Below, piece after piece: positions 13,229 to 19,989 of a DNA stretch of 27,536 nucleotides; positions within the stretch are counted from its first letter, which is position 1, and every line of letters begins with the position of its first letter. A program made the translations under genes and the position numbers. Under the pieces are notes generated by a model. That model was not told the origin of the DNA. It worked only from the letters and a program-made list of their open reading frames with translations, and did not search any database. This DNA comes from DASVAL01 sp035649575 (lineage in GTDB: Bacteria; Planctomycetota; UBA1135; UBA2386). The stretch covers positions 1-27,536 of the forward strand of contig DASRJH010000026.1 of assembly GCA_035649575.1 (NCBI GenBank), written 5' to 3'.

Positions 13229-15598
13229 TCACAGCGTGCCGACCGTCAGGTCCAAGGCGTTCGTGCTCGTGAGAACGATGCCGGTGGCCGGGAGCTCGAT
13301 GCCGACGACCTGCAGGCGCAGCTGCAGTCCGGCGAGGCCCGGCACGGCCGGCACGGCCCAGATGCTCGTCGCCGTGCCGCTGCTCGGCAACAGCAGGTCC
13401 GTGACGATCGGCGCGACGAACAGCACACATCCGTGTGCACCGGGCAGCGGCTGCGCCGGCGCCGGCCAACCGAGCACTTGCACCGCGAGTGAGTTGGGAA
13501 CCATGCTGCTCGCGGTCGCCGTGAAGGTGTCGCCGACCCAGGGCGCGTTGTTCGCGACCAGCGTCATGGGTCCCGCGCCGCCCGTGCAGCCGGCGCCGAC
13601 GATCGACACCGTGGCCGGGCACGTCGGCTGCGCGTGCGCAAAGCCGACGCTCACGACGTTGCCTGCGGTATGCACGGGGCCAGCGACGAACAGGTCGCCG
13701 CGGCCGCTCGCGGTGACGAGCAACGGCGAGGATGCCCGGACTTCGCCGAACGACTCCCACCCGCTGCTGCGCAGCCGGTAGATGCAGCTCGGGGCGGCGC
13801 CGCCGAGGGACATCCAGTTACCGCTGGCGATCAGTTCGCCGGTCGGCAGCTCGCCGAGATTGAGGACACTCGCGGTGACAACCGACGGCAGCGTCATCCA
13901 TGTCGTTCCGTCCCAGCGCCACGTGGTCGGACCACGCGCGACGAGACCGCCGCGGGAGTCGGCCAGCAGTCGAACGACCTGGGTCGGTCCGCCGGGCAGC
14001 GGCGTGACCACGCCCGCGCTGACGAGCGCAACACTCGTGCTGGTACCGATGCCGCCGATCGCCATGTAGCCGTTGGGCAGAGACGCCAAGGCCGCGACCG
14101 TGAACAAGCCGGGGGGCAGCGCAAGCGGGCCCCACGTGAGGCCATCGAATCGCATGAGGCCACCCCCGATTGCGAGGACCTCGCCGCTCGCGTCAGCCGC
14201 CAGATCCGACGCGGCGAAGGACAACCCGCCGGCGAGCGGCGACCACACCTGTCCGTTCCACCGCGCGACGCGGTTCGCGGGCGCGCCGCCAGCGTTGGCG
14301 AAGTTGCCGCTGACGACGAGGTCGCCGTCCGGAGCGGCCGCGAGCGCGCTCACCAATCCGTCGACGCCGCGGCCCAGGGGCGACCATACGCTGCCGTTCC
14401 ACCGCGCGAGGTTGTTCGCGGCCACGCCGCCGAACGATGCGAACGAGCCGCCGACCACGACGTCCCCGTTCCGCATGCGCACCATGGCGCGCACGTTGAG
14501 CAGTGGCGACGTCGCTCCCAGCGTCTGCCAGCTCACGCCGTCGAACCGCGTGACGGTGGGCTGCATGGGAGACGACGCCCACGCGCCGACGAGCAGGCGC
14601 CCGCTGCTGTCCTCGGCGAACCCGACCGCGCGTGGTGGACCACCCGCGACCGGGGTCCAGCCCGCGCCGTTCCACCGGTACAGGCCGGTTTCCCACGACG
14701 ACCCCGGCCCGATCACGACGTCCCCGTTGGCCCTCGTGATCAGCGCTCCCCCAGTGTAGATCGGCGGGTTGAGCGACTGCATCGCGACGCCGTTCCAGCG
14801 CACAGCGCCCGTCGGCAGACCGTTCATGAACAACCTGCCGGTCGCCACCAAGTCGCCGCCGGGGTGCACCACCACCGCGTTCACGACTGAGGCCGTGGCC
14901 GAGCTTGTCGATGGATCGAGACCAGGCACCGGTTGCCAGGTCACGCCGTTCCAACGCTGCAGGCCGTAGTACGTGCTGCCCTGGAGGATGGAGCCGCCGG
15001 CGATGATGTCGCCGTTGGGCATGCGCGCGAGCGACCTCACGTCGAACGAAGGGAAGCCGTTGCCGAGCGGTGACCACGATACGCCGTCCCACTGCGCCAC
15101 GGAATGCGTCGTTGTCGCACCTGCGTTGTGGAACCAACCGCCAACGACGAGGGTACCGTTCGGCAACACGAGCAGCGCGTAGACTATGCCGTCGAGACCC
15201 GGACCCAGCGGCGCCCAGGAACTGCCGTCCCATCGTGCGATGTTGTTCACTGACTGCCCACCGGCCGAGTTGAAGAAGCCGCCGGCGACGAGATCACCGT
15301 TCGGCAACATGGCGAGTGCAGTCACACGGCCTCCGATGCCGGAGCCGAGCGGCTGCCACGTCGTGCCGTCCCATCGCGCGATGTTGTTGATGAAGGCGGA
15401 GTCGGCGATGGCGAACGTACCGCCGGCGACGAGGTCGCCGTTCGGCAGCTCGAGGATCGAGGACACTGCGTAGTACGGACCCCTGGCAGGGGGGCCGGGC
15501 AACCAGTCGAACTCGCACTGGGCTGCGAGTGATGTCGCGAGCGCTGCTGCCGCGACGGAGGAAGAGAGAGAGGACGCTAGACGCGAAGGGCAGGCCAT
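13229..15598 (-). CDS. Secreted multi-repeat beta-propeller protein, delta-60/kelch-like (copy B)
   Basis: 789 residues from ATG 15598. That start is chosen because it aligns exactly with copy A (MACPSRLASSL against MACSSRLAASL) and gives a proper signal peptide. It is a full-length paralogue of copy A: the same repeat pattern (LPNGDLVAGGTFAIADSAF, then NNIARWDGTTW), the same blade order, and the same C-terminal module (VSIVGAGCTGGAGPMTLVAN, GTATSIWAVP). Differences are scattered substitutions and small indels, so both copies appear to be under protein-level selection. The ribosome site has changed from AAGGAG to AACGAG. The two copies are about 7 kb apart on the same strand, each divergent from an ECF sigma-type gene. 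Function is inferred as exported or surface-located; no enzymatic motif was seen. Confidence 0.85.
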   Translation of the reverse strand: MACPSRLASSLSSSVAAAALATSLAAQCEFDWLPGPPARGPYYAVSSILELPNGDLVAGGTFAIADSAFINNIARWDGTTWQPLGSGIGGRVTALAMLPNGDLVAGGFFNSAGGQSVNNIARWDGSSWAPLGPGLDGIVYALLVLPNGTLVVGGWFHNAGATTTHSVAQWDGVSWSPLGNGFPSFDVRSLARMPNGDIIAGGSILQGSTYYGLQRWNGVTWQPVPGLDPSTSSATASVVNAVVVHPGGDLVATGRLFMNGLPTGAVRWNGVAMQSLNPPIYTGGALITRANGDVVIGPGSSWETGLYRWNGAGWTPVAGGPPRAVGFAEDSSGRLLVGAWASSPMQPTVTRFDGVSWQTLGATSPLLNVRAMVRMRNGDVVVGGSFASFGGVAANNLARWNGSVWSPLGRGVDGLVSALAAAPDGDLVVSGNFANAGGAPANRVARWNGQVWSPLAGGLSFAASDLAADASGEVLAIGGGLMRFDGLTWGPLALPPGLFTVAALASLPNGYMAIGGIGTSTSVALVSAGVVTPLPGGPTQVVRLLADSRGGLVARGPTTWRWDGTTWMTLPSVVTASVLNLGELPTGELIASGNWMSLGGAAPSCIYRLRSSGWESFGEVRASSPLLVTASGRGDLFVAGPVHTAGNVVSVGFAHAQPTCPATVSIVGAGCTGGAGPMTLVANNAPWVGDTFTATASSMVPNSLAVQVLGWPAPAQPLPGAHGCVLFVAPIVTDLLLPSSGTATSIWAVPAVPGLAGLQLRLQVVGIELPATGIVLTSTNALDLTVGTL

Positions 15599-15649
15599 CG
15601 GGATCTCGTTGCGAACCAGAAGGGAGAGAGGTTCGCGGCAAGGATCCGT

Positions 15650-15668
15650 CGTGGCGCGCTTCGCCACG
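15650..15668 (-). promoter_or_regulatory. Leader hairpin of propeller copy B
   Basis: CGTGGCG/CGCCACG 7-bp stem with a 5-base loop, at the place matching the copy A hairpin (6143-6163). The pairing is kept although the bases have changed at the loop edge. Confidence 0.45.
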
Positions 15669-15686
15669 GCGCTCAGGGGCAGGGTC

Positions 15687-15692
15687 ACTCTA
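15687..15692 (-). promoter_or_regulatory. Candidate -10 element TAGAGT of propeller copy B
   Basis: TAGAGT followed by GAC, matching TAGAAGTGAC upstream of copy A. It predicts a leader of roughly 80 bases containing the hairpin. Confidence 0.35.
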
Positions 15693-15889
15693 TGCTGCGA
15701 AACGCGTCGCGGTCAAACTGCTCCCCAAGGACACGGCAGCTGTGCGATTGCGCGCCAGAAGGCCCGGGCGTCAGGTGAGTTCGTCGTCCGGCGCGCGACG
15801 TCGAACAGACTGGACCCGTTGGCTGCCCGGCATGAGAGTTCCCCGGTGGGCACACCGCCGGCGCCCCGATCGGCGCGCGGCGGCATTGG
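15693..15889. other. Intergenic stretch with no recognised feature
   Basis: Between the copy B promoter and the promoter of the damaged sigma gene. One plus-strand frame has a short kinase-like phrase (KRVAVKLLPKD) but nothing else supports a gene. I see no RNA gene or repeat. Confidence 0.4.
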
Positions 15890-15895
15890 TAGGCT
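15890..15895 (+). promoter_or_regulatory. Candidate -10 element TAGGCT of the damaged sigma gene
   Basis: TAGGCT lies 10 bases before ATG 15906, with the same context as the promoter of the intact ECF gene at 6236. The promoter therefore looks preserved although the coding region is damaged. Confidence 0.4.
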
Positions 15896-15905
15896 GCCGA
15901 CGCAC

Positions 15906-16352
15906 ATGACTTCGCCTCCGCTCGACCTCGCTGCGCACGTCGCCCCCCATGCTGCGGGTCTGCGGCAGCTCGCGCTCGAGCTGGTCGGTGAATCCGGCGC
16001 CGACGACGCGGTTCAGCAGACCTGGCTCGCCGCGATGCTGCATTGGCCGCGGCACGACGCGTCGATCGGCGGCTGGCTCCCGCGACGACCTTGCGCAACG
16101 TCGCGCGCGGATGCGGGCGAGCACCACGCCTCGGTGCTCGCGCGCAGCGAAGTCGCGCAGCGCCTGATAGCCGCCGTGCTCGCGCTCGATCCCGTGTACG
16201 ACGACACGATCTGGCAGCGCTTCTTCGATGACCGCACACCGCGCGCGATCGCCGCCGCGAGCGGCGTGCCGGTCGGGACGGTGGCCGGTGCTGCTCGGGG
16301 GTCGCCCTCGCGGGAAGGAACCGCCGCCATCGCCCGTCTCTCTGCACGCCGA
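15906..16352 (+). pseudogene. Damaged ECF sigma factor paralogue lacking part of the recognition helix
   Basis: The frame from ATG 15906 shows region 2 (ADDAVQQTWLAAM, GGWL) and the first part of region 4 (DTIWQRFFDDRTPRAIAAAS then GVPVGTV), closely matching the fusion protein at 1-1480 (DAIWQRFF, PREIAAASGVPVATV). Two defects are visible. Between about 16080 and 16125 the expected linker (ATTLRNVARG) lies in another frame, flanked by what look like compensating frameshifts. At 16283/16284 the frame passes from GVPVGTV straight to AGAARGSPSREGTAAIARL, whereas the paralogue has about 26 more residues before AGAFGFGSEGTAAAAAL. That in-frame loss removes half of the DNA-recognition helix. It is probably non-functional as a classical sigma factor. 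It runs straight into the exported protein at 16376. Confidence 0.7.
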
Positions 16353-16364
16353 TCGGCCATCGCC

Positions 16365-16369
16365 AAGGA
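16365..16369 (+). promoter_or_regulatory. Shine-Dalgarno AAGGA for the secretin-like protein
   Basis: AAGGA with a 6-base spacer to ATG 16376. It lies just past the end of the sigma remnant, at the place corresponding to the internal AGGAGG site of the sigma-CPD fusion. Confidence 0.6.
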
Positions 16370-16375
16370 ACCCGC

Positions 16376-17197
16376 ATGCTTCGCTCCCTCTCCGGCCTCC
16401 TTCCGTACGCCTCCGTCATGTTGCTCGCCGCCGCGCCCGCCGCGCAGGAACCCGAAGCCAAACCTGCGGGTGCGCCCACCGTCGTGCGGCCCACCCAGCC
16501 GGCGACGGTCACGCTCGGGCAACCGTTCTCGCTGCCGCCCGGCGATCACGACCTCGTCGACCTCGTCGAGAAAGCGGCGACGATCCTCGGCCGCAACCTC
16601 CTCTGGCAGGAGGGCGAGCGCCAGATCGCGAAGGGAGGCCAGAGCCTCACCGTGACGCTGAACAACCCGGTCAAGCTGACGCCGACTCAGTTCGAGGAGC
16701 TGCTCGCGAACCTGCTCTATTCACGCGGCTTCGCGATCGTGCCCGTCGACGCCGAGAAGGGCTTCCACGAGGTGCTCTGTTTGTATGGGGCGCGCGGGCG
16801 CGAGGTGATGAACCGCGCAACGTGGCGCACGCCCGAAGAGGTGATGGCGCGACCCAACCATTGCGAGTTCGTGCTCACCTCGGTGCGCTTGAAGCACATC
16901 AACGCGACGATCTGCACGAACGCGCTGCGGCCGTTCTTCGCGGTCAGCGGCGGCAACAACATCGGCCAGCTGGTCATCGGCAACGTCGGCAACCAGGAGG
17001 CGATGGTGCTCGCCGGCTTCACCGACCAGCTCTGCGCGGCGCTGCGGCTGATCCGCGAGTGCGACCAGCCGCAGACGCAGCCGCCGGACCTGAACATGCC
17101 GGGTGCCCCGAACCCGTATCCGCAGATCCAGGCGCAGATCAAGGCGCTGCAGGATCAGGTCGCCGAGTTGCAGAAGGCGATCGGTCAGAAGAAGTAA
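16376..17197 (+). CDS. Exported protein resembling secretin N-domains (N0/N1), without a secretin barrel
   Basis: 273 residues. The start follows AAGGA by 6 bases and gives a signal peptide (MLRSLSGLLPYASVMLLAAA, cleaved near PAAQ). Residues about 50-130 look like a secretin N0/STN-type fold: LVDLVEKAATILGRNLLW, later LNNPVKLTPTQFEELLANLL and GFAIVPVD. Residues about 165-235 look like an N1-type half (VRLKHINATICTNALRPFF, then a conserved Gly/Asn turn and Ile/Leu strands). A short coiled coil (IQAQIKALQDQVAELQKAI) ends the protein. GspD/PilQ secretins would continue with a beta-barrel of 200 or more residues, which is absent. It may be a periplasmic accessory that binds a secretin or peptidoglycan. 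It is probably transcribed with the sigma remnant upstream. The family call is moderate. Confidence 0.7.
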   Translation: MLRSLSGLLPYASVMLLAAAPAAQEPEAKPAGAPTVVRPTQPATVTLGQPFSLPPGDHDLVDLVEKAATILGRNLLWQEGERQIAKGGQSLTVTLNNPVKLTPTQFEELLANLLYSRGFAIVPVDAEKGFHEVLCLYGARGREVMNRATWRTPEEVMARPNHCEFVLTSVRLKHINATICTNALRPFFAVSGGNNIGQLVIGNVGNQEAMVLAGFTDQLCAALRLIRECDQPQTQPPDLNMPGAPNPYPQIQAQIKALQDQVAELQKAIGQKK

Positions 17198-17279
17198 GTA
17201 CTGCCTCCATCGCGCCCCTCACTCGAAGGACTGCCGGCGTGTCGGTGCCCGTCAACCCCGTTGCAGGCTCGCGGCGGCG

Positions 17280-17378
17280 TAGTTTGCGCGCCCTCGGGTG
17301 GACACCTGCCTCCCTTGCGGCGGTCGCTGCGCGGCGCACGATGGCTCTCCCTTCTCAGGTGGTCCGAGAGGGAGCTTG
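17280..17378 (+). promoter_or_regulatory. Possible promoter (TAGTTT) and hairpin before the SGNH/AlgX-like gene
   Basis: A TAGTTT hexamer stands at 17280-17285. An imperfect stem (CTCCCTTCTC with GAGAGGGAG, one bulge) lies between about 17347 and 17376. They could be the promoter and leader structure of the gene at 17413, or the hairpin could end the transcript from 16376. Nothing else is recognised in the 215-base gap. Confidence 0.25.
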
Positions 17379-17412
17379 GTTCTGCCATCCGCTCGAGCCG
17401 GGAACACTGGGC

Positions 17413-18684
17413 ATGATCCGTTCCGCCAACCCGGGATCCAGTCCACGCGCACGGCTCCCCGTGCGCGGCCTGGCCGCGATGGGTGCCGTGGCCGCCGCGA
17501 TCGCGTGGCTCGTGCTGCGTGCGGCGCCGCCGCCGGTCGGGCGCGCGGTGTTCGGGTTGTGGCGCGTGCCGGAAATCGCGCTCGCTGCCGCACTGCTGGT
17601 CGCGGCAGCGCTCGCGGCGTGCCGTTCGCGCCGGGCGGCGCTGCGGCTTCTGACCGCGGCGGCGTCGGCGGCTCTCGTCTGGCTCGCCGTGGAAGTCGTG
17701 TTCCTGACCTGCGTGGGCGTCGCCGCGCCGAAGATACTCGGCATGGAACGGCTGCCGAGCCGCGTGCTGCAGGGGGAGACCGTGCCCGACACGGCCGCGC
17801 TGTTCGGGCTGCCGTGCCGCTCCATCCCGTTCCACTACGCGACCAACACGCGTGGCTATCGCAATCAGCCCGATCGCGACGCCGGTGCCGTCTACTGCGT
17901 CGGCGACTCCTGCCTCGTTGCACCTGCCCTCGCCTGGCCCGAGACGCCCGTGCAGCAACTCGAGCAGCTGTCCGGACGGCCCTGCGTCAACGTCGCACTG
18001 ATCGGGCTCTCGCCGCAGGAGGCGCAAGCCGAGTTCGCGCACGCCGTCGCCGGCCTCGACCTGCGCGGCTGCGTGGTCCTGCAGTTCCTCTGCGAGGACA
18101 ACGACCTCGTCGACTCGGCCCGCTTCACGGGTGCTGTGGCCGGCCCACGCCGCTCGCTGTACGAACGTTCCTTGCTGAACCGGCTGGTGATCGCGGTGCA
18201 GCGGCTGACGCAGCCGGTCGTCGCCGAGGCCGGGCGACGCACGGCGCTCTTCGGCGACACGCCCGTGCTGTTCCTCTGGCGGCACCGGCAGGGTGATCCC
18301 TGCGAGCAGCAATGGCCGAACATCGAACGCTCGCTCGACGTGTTCCGCGCGACGGTCGAAGCACGCGGCGGCGAGCTCGGCGTCGTGCTGATCCCGCAGA
18401 AGCTGCGCGTGCTGGGCCCGTTCTGCCGCTTCCCGCTCGACAGCGATCTGCTGCCGCTCGCGTCGCACCTGACGCAGATGCCGCAGCAACTCGCCGAATG
18501 GTCGCGCCGCACCGGCGCCGCGGTGCTCGACCTGACCGACGCGCTGCAGGCCGCGGCGCGCGCGGGGCAGCTGGTCTGGCTCCCCGACGACACGCATTGG
18601 AGCGCCGCGGGTGCGGCCACCGCGGCGGCGGCCGTGGCGTCCTGGCGCTGGTTCTGCAGCAGCCCGCGCAGTCAACAGAGATAG
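17413..18684 (+). CDS. Membrane-anchored SGNH (AlgX/AlgJ-like) hydrolase or O-acetyltransferase-type protein
   Basis: 423 residues from ATG 17413, chosen because it places a basic N-terminus before the first membrane helix; ATG 17341 is a possible earlier start. Three hydrophobic helices lie at about 19-37, 53-70 and 78-103. The SGNH core follows: GDS with nucleophile Ser166 (VYCVGDSCLVAPAL), a block with Asn230 (CEDNDLVDS), and Asp393-x-His395 in LPDDTHWSAAGAATAA. The D-T-H-W block is typical of AlgX/AlgJ/PatB-like SGNH proteins, which O-acetylate or de-acetylate exopolysaccharide or peptidoglycan at the outer face of the membrane. All catalytic residues are intact. Neighbours include a lipoprotein, a GT-C-like protein and a second SGNH protein, supporting a role in modifying envelope polymers. 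The substrate is unknown. Confidence 0.78.
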   Translation: MIRSANPGSSPRARLPVRGLAAMGAVAAAIAWLVLRAAPPPVGRAVFGLWRVPEIALAAALLVAAALAACRSRRAALRLLTAAASAALVWLAVEVVFLTCVGVAAPKILGMERLPSRVLQGETVPDTAALFGLPCRSIPFHYATNTRGYRNQPDRDAGAVYCVGDSCLVAPALAWPETPVQQLEQLSGRPCVNVALIGLSPQEAQAEFAHAVAGLDLRGCVVLQFLCEDNDLVDSARFTGAVAGPRRSLYERSLLNRLVIAVQRLTQPVVAEAGRRTALFGDTPVLFLWRHRQGDPCEQQWPNIERSLDVFRATVEARGGELGVVLIPQKLRVLGPFCRFPLDSDLLPLASHLTQMPQQLAEWSRRTGAAVLDLTDALQAAARAGQLVWLPDDTHWSAAGAATAAAAVASWRWFCSSPRSQQR

Positions 18685-18746
18685 CGAGCCTGCCTGCGGC
18701 GCCCTTGCCGCGGTTGCTTGCGTTGCGCACGATGGCCGGTGCTGCC

Positions 18747-19967
18747 ATGAAACGCGTGATCCCGTGTCTGTTCGCGCTGCTCGCGAGCTGCGCGTCGGTC
18801 GAGTGGTCGCCACCGCCCGCGGCGGTGCCGACGCAGTGGCGGCACTGCCGGTTGTTCGTCGGCGAGCACGCGATGGTGCTGGCCCGCGACAGCGACGCGG
18901 CCGACGAGGTGCATCGGCGAGCCGCCGCCGCGGCCGCCACGATCGCGGGCTGCACCGGACGGCCGCCGGCGCGCGGCCTGCTGATCGCGTTGTCGGCCGA
19001 GGATCCGCTGCCGGTGGCCGATCCTTCTGGCTACGAAGCGGCGCTGCGCCGCTGGCAGCCAGGTTCCGGTCGCGGGCCGTCGCTGTCGTTGCGCACGAAG
19101 ACGGGCCGATCGGTCGAGGTCGATCCGGCGGTAGCGCTGCGCCTGATCGCGGCGAGGGTGCCAGCGCACGACGCGTCGCTCGCACTGCCACGCGAGCTGC
19201 TGGATCTCGCCTCGTTCGTCGCGATCGTGCCGACCGACTCGTGCCTCGACGCTGTGTGCTCGACGCTGTTCGATGCGGCCGCCGAGGCCGAAGGTGTGTC
19301 GTCGGTCGAGATCGCGCTGGTCAGTCTCGTCGCCGGACACCCCGCGACGCTGATGAGCGAGCAGGCTCGCAAGGCGGTGGACGCCATCGTGTACGAATCG
19401 TGGTTGTCGGCGCTCGGCGCCGATGCCGCCACCGTTGCGGCAGTTCGCGCGCGTGCGGGGTTGCCGGCCGCCGGCAGCGAGGGCGCTCCCGCCGAGGCCT
19501 CGGCGGAGGAGCTCGCGCGCTACCGGCAGGAGCTCGAACGGACTCTGCGGCGGCCGCACGGTGCTTGCCCATTCTTCGTCGTGCGTCGTCCCGAGGGGAA
19601 CGCGCGGGTGGCAGTGCTGCTCGGCGAGTGGGGCGCCGTGGTCGACCTCGGCCCTGCGTTCGACGAGTCGCTGCCGCGTCTCGCGACCGACGCCGGCAAG
19701 GGCTACGAGCGGTTACAGGTCACCGACCTGTTCCCGGGTCGCGCCGACGCGGAACGGCTCGCAGCGATCCACCGCCGCCACGGCGAGACCGCCGTGTTGA
19801 TCTGCACCGACGTGCCCGAGCAGGCCGCGGCGCTGCTGGCCGCGCACGCATGCTTCGTGGCCGGCGCGGACGTCGCGAACGCGCTCGAGGTCGCCAGGCA
19901 CTACGGCGGCGGTGACTACCTGGACCTGATCGAGCAGAAGCTCGTGAGCGAGCGCCGTTCGCGGTGA
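18747..19967 (+). CDS. Lipoprotein of unknown function
   Basis: 406 residues from ATG 18747 (ATG 18732 is 5 codons earlier and possible). The N-terminus MKRVIPCLFALLASCASV is a lipoprotein signal with lipobox LAS-Cys15. The mature protein is Ala/Arg-rich with mixed helix and strand. Phrases include SLALPRELLDLASFVAIVPT, a helical middle (about 190-270), and a C-terminal Rossmann-like alternation (AVLICTDVPEQAAALLAAHA, then FVAGADVANALEVARHYGGG). No family was recognised and no catalytic motif is evident. It lies 62 bases after the SGNH gene on the same strand, so co-transcription is plausible, and it is convergent with the GT-C-like gene, with 22 bp between stops. Being membrane-anchored, it probably acts at the envelope. 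Confidence 0.75.
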   Translation: MKRVIPCLFALLASCASVEWSPPPAAVPTQWRHCRLFVGEHAMVLARDSDAADEVHRRAAAAAATIAGCTGRPPARGLLIALSAEDPLPVADPSGYEAALRRWQPGSGRGPSLSLRTKTGRSVEVDPAVALRLIAARVPAHDASLALPRELLDLASFVAIVPTDSCLDAVCSTLFDAAAEAEGVSSVEIALVSLVAGHPATLMSEQARKAVDAIVYESWLSALGADAATVAAVRARAGLPAAGSEGAPAEASAEELARYRQELERTLRRPHGACPFFVVRRPEGNARVAVLLGEWGAVVDLGPAFDESLPRLATDAGKGYERLQVTDLFPGRADAERLAAIHRRHGETAVLICTDVPEQAAALLAAHACFVAGADVANALEVARHYGGGDYLDLIEQKLVSERRSR

Positions 19968-19989
19968 CGCGCCCGCGAGCGCCGGGCAC

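Noticed and set aside
15700..15770. Kinase-like phrase KRVAVKLLPKD in an intergenic frame
   Set aside because: It resembles a kinase VAVK strand, but no glycine loop precedes it and no kinase motif follows; too short to call a relic.
17341..17412. Earlier start for the SGNH/AlgX-like gene at ATG 17341
   Set aside because: It would add 24 residues of atypical composition before the basic N-terminus; not excluded, but 17413 gives a better membrane-protein start.
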